From positions 1 through 6,931 of the forward strand of contig JANYKP010000406.1 of the NCBI GenBank assembly GCA_025358195.1: a DNA stretch of 6,931 bases, in the 5' to 3' direction. A program made the position numbers and the translations under genes. Shown here piece by piece: positions 4,528 to 6,931 of the stretch. The notes beneath the pieces are model-generated. The model was not told where the DNA came from, ran no database searches, and saw only the letters and a program-made list of their open reading frames with translations. The DNA comes from Cyclobacteriaceae bacterium (GTDB taxonomy: Bacteria; Bacteroidota; Bacteroidia; Cytophagales; Cyclobacteriaceae). Every line of letters starts with the position of its first letter. Position 1 is the first letter of the stretch.

Positions 4528-6931
4528 CTATTTATTTAAAACAATCTTTCTAAAAATGAACAAATTATCACTCCCCGCGGCTTGTGGATTGCGGAAAACC
4601 AGCAGTAGGTTTTTCTTGCCTTCCTGCTTTTTGATGATGAGGGATGCAGTCCGGCCAAAAATGTCCTTCATCAGTTCTGCTTTTGATGAATTGCTTAAAT
4701 TAACCGTCCCCAGCTTCTCCCCATTGACTGATTCCACATACACATCAATCTGACCACTCTTCACCGCTCCCATCTCGGCCACCATAAAATCCATTCTTCC
4801 CACTCCTGTCAAGTCCACATCACGAAACAAAGCACTTGATTCAGGGTGAATATTTTCAAGCACCAGACCTCCTGTGGGCACCTTCATGGTACGCAACCCG
4901 CCTGTTAATTCCGCCACATCGCTGCCTGTGAGTACGGGCGCTTTGAGCACCAGTGTCCGGGTTGCCGATAGTGAAGGCACTCCAGGTGTACCGTTGTCCT
5001 CATATGTAGCGGTAATCACATAAGCCGATTTTTCAGAGAGCCCTTCTTTTGGTGCCTCACCAAATTTTGTCACGCCTTTCAACGGCAAGGTTGCGTTGAG
5101 TTTCGGGTCCGACAAGGTGAGTATGTATTCAACCATTTGCGCGACCTCTTCTTTTTTTAATTGCGGGTGTGCCGCCATCGGTACACTCCCCCACACGCCG
5201 GAACCACCCTTCAGAATTTTTTCGGATAACAATTCCAACGACCCCTTCACGGCCTTGTATTTATTGGAGATTTCAATAAGACTGGGGCCCGCGGATTTCT
5301 GATCCACGAGGTGACAGGATTTACAATCGCTTTCAGCCATCAGGATCTTTCCTGGTAACTCAGGCCGCTGATGTCCCAGCACAATTTTGGTTGGATCAAA
5401 TCCTTTCGCCAGAAAATCAATTATAACTTTTACTTTTTCTGCTTTGATCGTTCCATCGGCTGTGTTCCCATCTTCGGGGTCAGTCACAACTATTTGATAA
5501 GATGATGAACCACCGGCGAGGTAGTACATGGAATTACCAGAAGCGCTAATCGCTATCGTGGGAGGCGCATTGCCAGCGATGATCACCAGCTCCATGGCAG
5601 ACTTCAGGCCTCCGGCGTCTATGACTGTCAACTTTGGCCGGTAGATGCCAGGCTTATCGAATGTAACCGTGAAGTCACCCCGCGGCGATGATTGAATTTT
5701 TCCATTCACATCAAGCTCAAAATTTATTGAGTCGTTATCCGGATCATTAGACCCCTTACCGGAAAATAAAACTTTCAATGGCACGGCTCCTGAAATTTTG
5801 TCCGCAATAAGATTGGCGACCGGCGGCCGATTTCCTTTGTTGTATTCAATAACAGAAAGACGCGCATCTTTATTTTGAGCAAACCACTTGGTACCATACT
5901 CCAGTGTGTACAATTTACCATCCGGACCAAAAGCCATATCGATGATGTTATTAAACTGGATGTCGTCAAAGACAGGTTCGATATCCATGATCTTTCCCCC
6001 TTTGTCCATCGTCACCAACCGGACCCAATTGCGCATCCAATCATAGATGATCAACTTGCCATCGAAATAGTCGGGATAGGATCCTTCGGCATTTTTATAG
6101 GCTTTCGAATAATAAACCGGTCCCGCCATTGCATTTCTACCTCCCTGCTTCATCAATGGAAAATCCGGAGAGGCTGCATACGGATACCAAATAAATGCCG
6201 GCTGGGCAGGAGGCAAATCCATCTTGCCTGTATTATTCGGCGAGGTGTTTATGGGTCTGGCAACCTCTGGCTTGGGTCCAATCGATTTCGTTTCAAAGTC
6301 ATACTTCGCATATGCATAATTGTTTCCCACAAACAACGGCCAGCCAAAATTGCCAGCTTGTTTGGCCTGATTGACTTCGTCATAACCACGTGGTCCGCGT
6401 GTCGGACTGTCTTCACCGGCATCAGGGCCCACCTCACCCCAGTACACATATCCTGTCTTTTGGTCAACGGAAATCCGGTACGGATTGCGGCAGCCCATGA
6501 CAAAGATTTCAGGCCGGGTGTTGGGTTCCCCTTTGACAAAAAGATTCCCTTCAGGAATTGTATAAGATCCATCCGCTTCAACATGAATACGAAGAATTTT
6601 TCCACGCAAGTCATTTGTATTTGATGAAGATTTTTGAGCATCAAAGGGTGACCGGTCTTTTCGTTCATCGGCAGGATTGTAGCTATCCGATTCAAACGGA
6701 CTCGTGTTATCTCCGGTAGAGACGAATAAATTTCCATCCGGACCAAAGACAATGGAGCCACCGGTATGGCAGCATTTTTCGCGCTGAACAGGCACTTCCA
6801 AAATCTGTTTTCCATTTTTTACGTCCAATGAATCTCCATTAAGAGTAAAACGAGTGAGCACATTGGCGGATTTATCCGGGTGAGAATAATAGATATATAT
6901 CCAATGATTCGCAGCAAAGTCCGGATCGGCC
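4528..6931 (-). CDS. PQQ-type sugar dehydrogenase-PKD-cytochrome c-CBM fusion (N-terminus cut)
   Basis: The frame is open from the right window edge and ends with TAG at 4530-4528; the visible part is 800 residues and has no start in the window, so the GTG at 6861 is internal. Residues 1 to about 365 are a GSDH beta-propeller (soluble glucose dehydrogenase type). CHTGGSIVFGPDGNLFVSTG aligns with the strand carrying the catalytic His of Acinetobacter sGDH, making His55 the likely base. LRGKILRI and GCRNPYRIS (Arg148-Asn149) follow. A PKD domain covers about 367-453, with SNDPDNDS. A class I cytochrome c follows, with CKSCH at 536-540 and probable axial Met585 (GSVPMAAHP). The last 140 residues look like a CBM6-type beta sandwich (DVDLTGVGRMDF, GQIDVYVES, LLLVFRN). 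The family is exported; electrons probably pass from reduced cofactor to the fused haem. The missing N-terminus may hold more propeller blades and, as in many relatives, a ThuA domain. Sugar substrate unknown. Confidence 0.92.
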   Translation of the reverse strand, partial: ADPDFAANHWIYIYYSHPDKSANVLTRFTLNGDSLDVKNGKQILEVPVQREKCCHTGGSIVFGPDGNLFVSTGDNTSPFESDSYNPADERKDRSPFDAQKSSSNTNDLRGKILRIHVEADGSYTIPEGNLFVKGEPNTRPEIFVMGCRNPYRISVDQKTGYVYWGEVGPDAGEDSPTRGPRGYDEVNQAKQAGNFGWPLFVGNNYAYAKYDFETKSIGPKPEVARPINTSPNNTGKMDLPPAQPAFIWYPYAASPDFPLMKQGGRNAMAGPVYYSKAYKNAEGSYPDYFDGKLIIYDWMRNWVRLVTMDKGGKIMDIEPVFDDIQFNNIIDMAFGPDGKLYTLEYGTKWFAQNKDARLSVIEYNKGNRPPVANLIADKISGAVPLKVLFSGKGSNDPDNDSINFELDVNGKIQSSPRGDFTVTFDKPGIYRPKLTVIDAGGLKSAMELVIIAGNAPPTIAISASGNSMYYLAGGSSSYQIVVTDPEDGNTADGTIKAEKVKVIIDFLAKGFDPTKIVLGHQRPELPGKILMAESDCKSCHLVDQKSAGPSLIEISNKYKAVKGSLELLSEKILKGGSGVWGSVPMAAHPQLKKEEVAQMVEYILTLSDPKLNATLPLKGVTKFGEAPKEGLSEKSAYVITATYEDNGTPGVPSLSATRTLVLKAPVLTGSDVAELTGGLRTMKVPTGGLVLENIHPESSALFRDVDLTGVGRMDFMVAEMGAVKSGQIDVYVESVNGEKLGTVNLSNSSKAELMKDIFGRTASLIIKKQEGKKNLLLVFRNPQAAGSDNLFIFRKIVLNK

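Noticed and set aside
4161..4528. CRISPR array in the GTTGGTGT repeat region
   Set aside because: Units are short, in mixed orientation and irregularly spaced, with no regular spacers and no cas genes.
4049..4553. Several overlapping frames of 72-142 codons on both strands
   Set aside because: They start inside or overlap the 57-aa gene, run over the GC-rich repeats, are rich in Pro, Arg and His, and show no domain or signal. The repeats explain them.
5875..6624. 249-codon plus-strand frame, and a 188-codon minus-strand frame at 6249-6815
   Set aside because: Both are shadows of the dehydrogenase fusion; neither has a recognisable start region, signal or domain.

Overview
The window looks like a stretch of chromosome from a Bacteroidota bacterium, most likely of the Cytophagales/Chitinophagales kind. 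The evidence is Bacteroidota-type promoters (TTTG, 19 bp, TAnnTTTG), start codons without clear Shine-Dalgarno sequences, a secreted LamG lipoprotein, and a sugar dehydrogenase-PKD-cytochrome c-carbohydrate-binding fusion of a type common in that phylum. The genus is not resolved.

Layout. Positions 1-1706 (minus strand) hold accA, the acetyl-CoA carboxylase carboxyltransferase alpha subunit, followed 68 bp downstream by a metallo-beta-lactamase-fold hydrolase cut by the left window edge. They are probably co-transcribed from a promoter at 1729-1763. Positions 1947-3636 (plus strand) hold a small secreted protein of unknown function and a LamG-domain lipoprotein, each followed by a clear intrinsic terminator. 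Positions 3702-3930 form a complete tRNA-Asp(GTC) transcription unit with promoter, tRNA and terminator. Positions 3979-4152 encode a 57-residue protein I do not recognise. Positions 4153-4527 have no credible gene: this is a GC-rich convergent intergenic region full of GTTGGTGT-type repeats in both orientations, bounded by imperfect terminal inverted repeats at 4161-4178 and 4445-4462. Positions 4528-6931 (minus strand) carry a large multidomain oxidoreductase cut by the right window edge.

How it fits together. accA is housekeeping (malonyl-CoA supply for fatty acid synthesis) and the tRNA is housekeeping. The lipoprotein and the dehydrogenase fusion are exported, carbohydrate-oriented proteins but are not in one operon. 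I see no defence system, CRISPR array, transposase or phage module. The least explained parts are the repeat element at 4161-4462 and the small ORF beside it.
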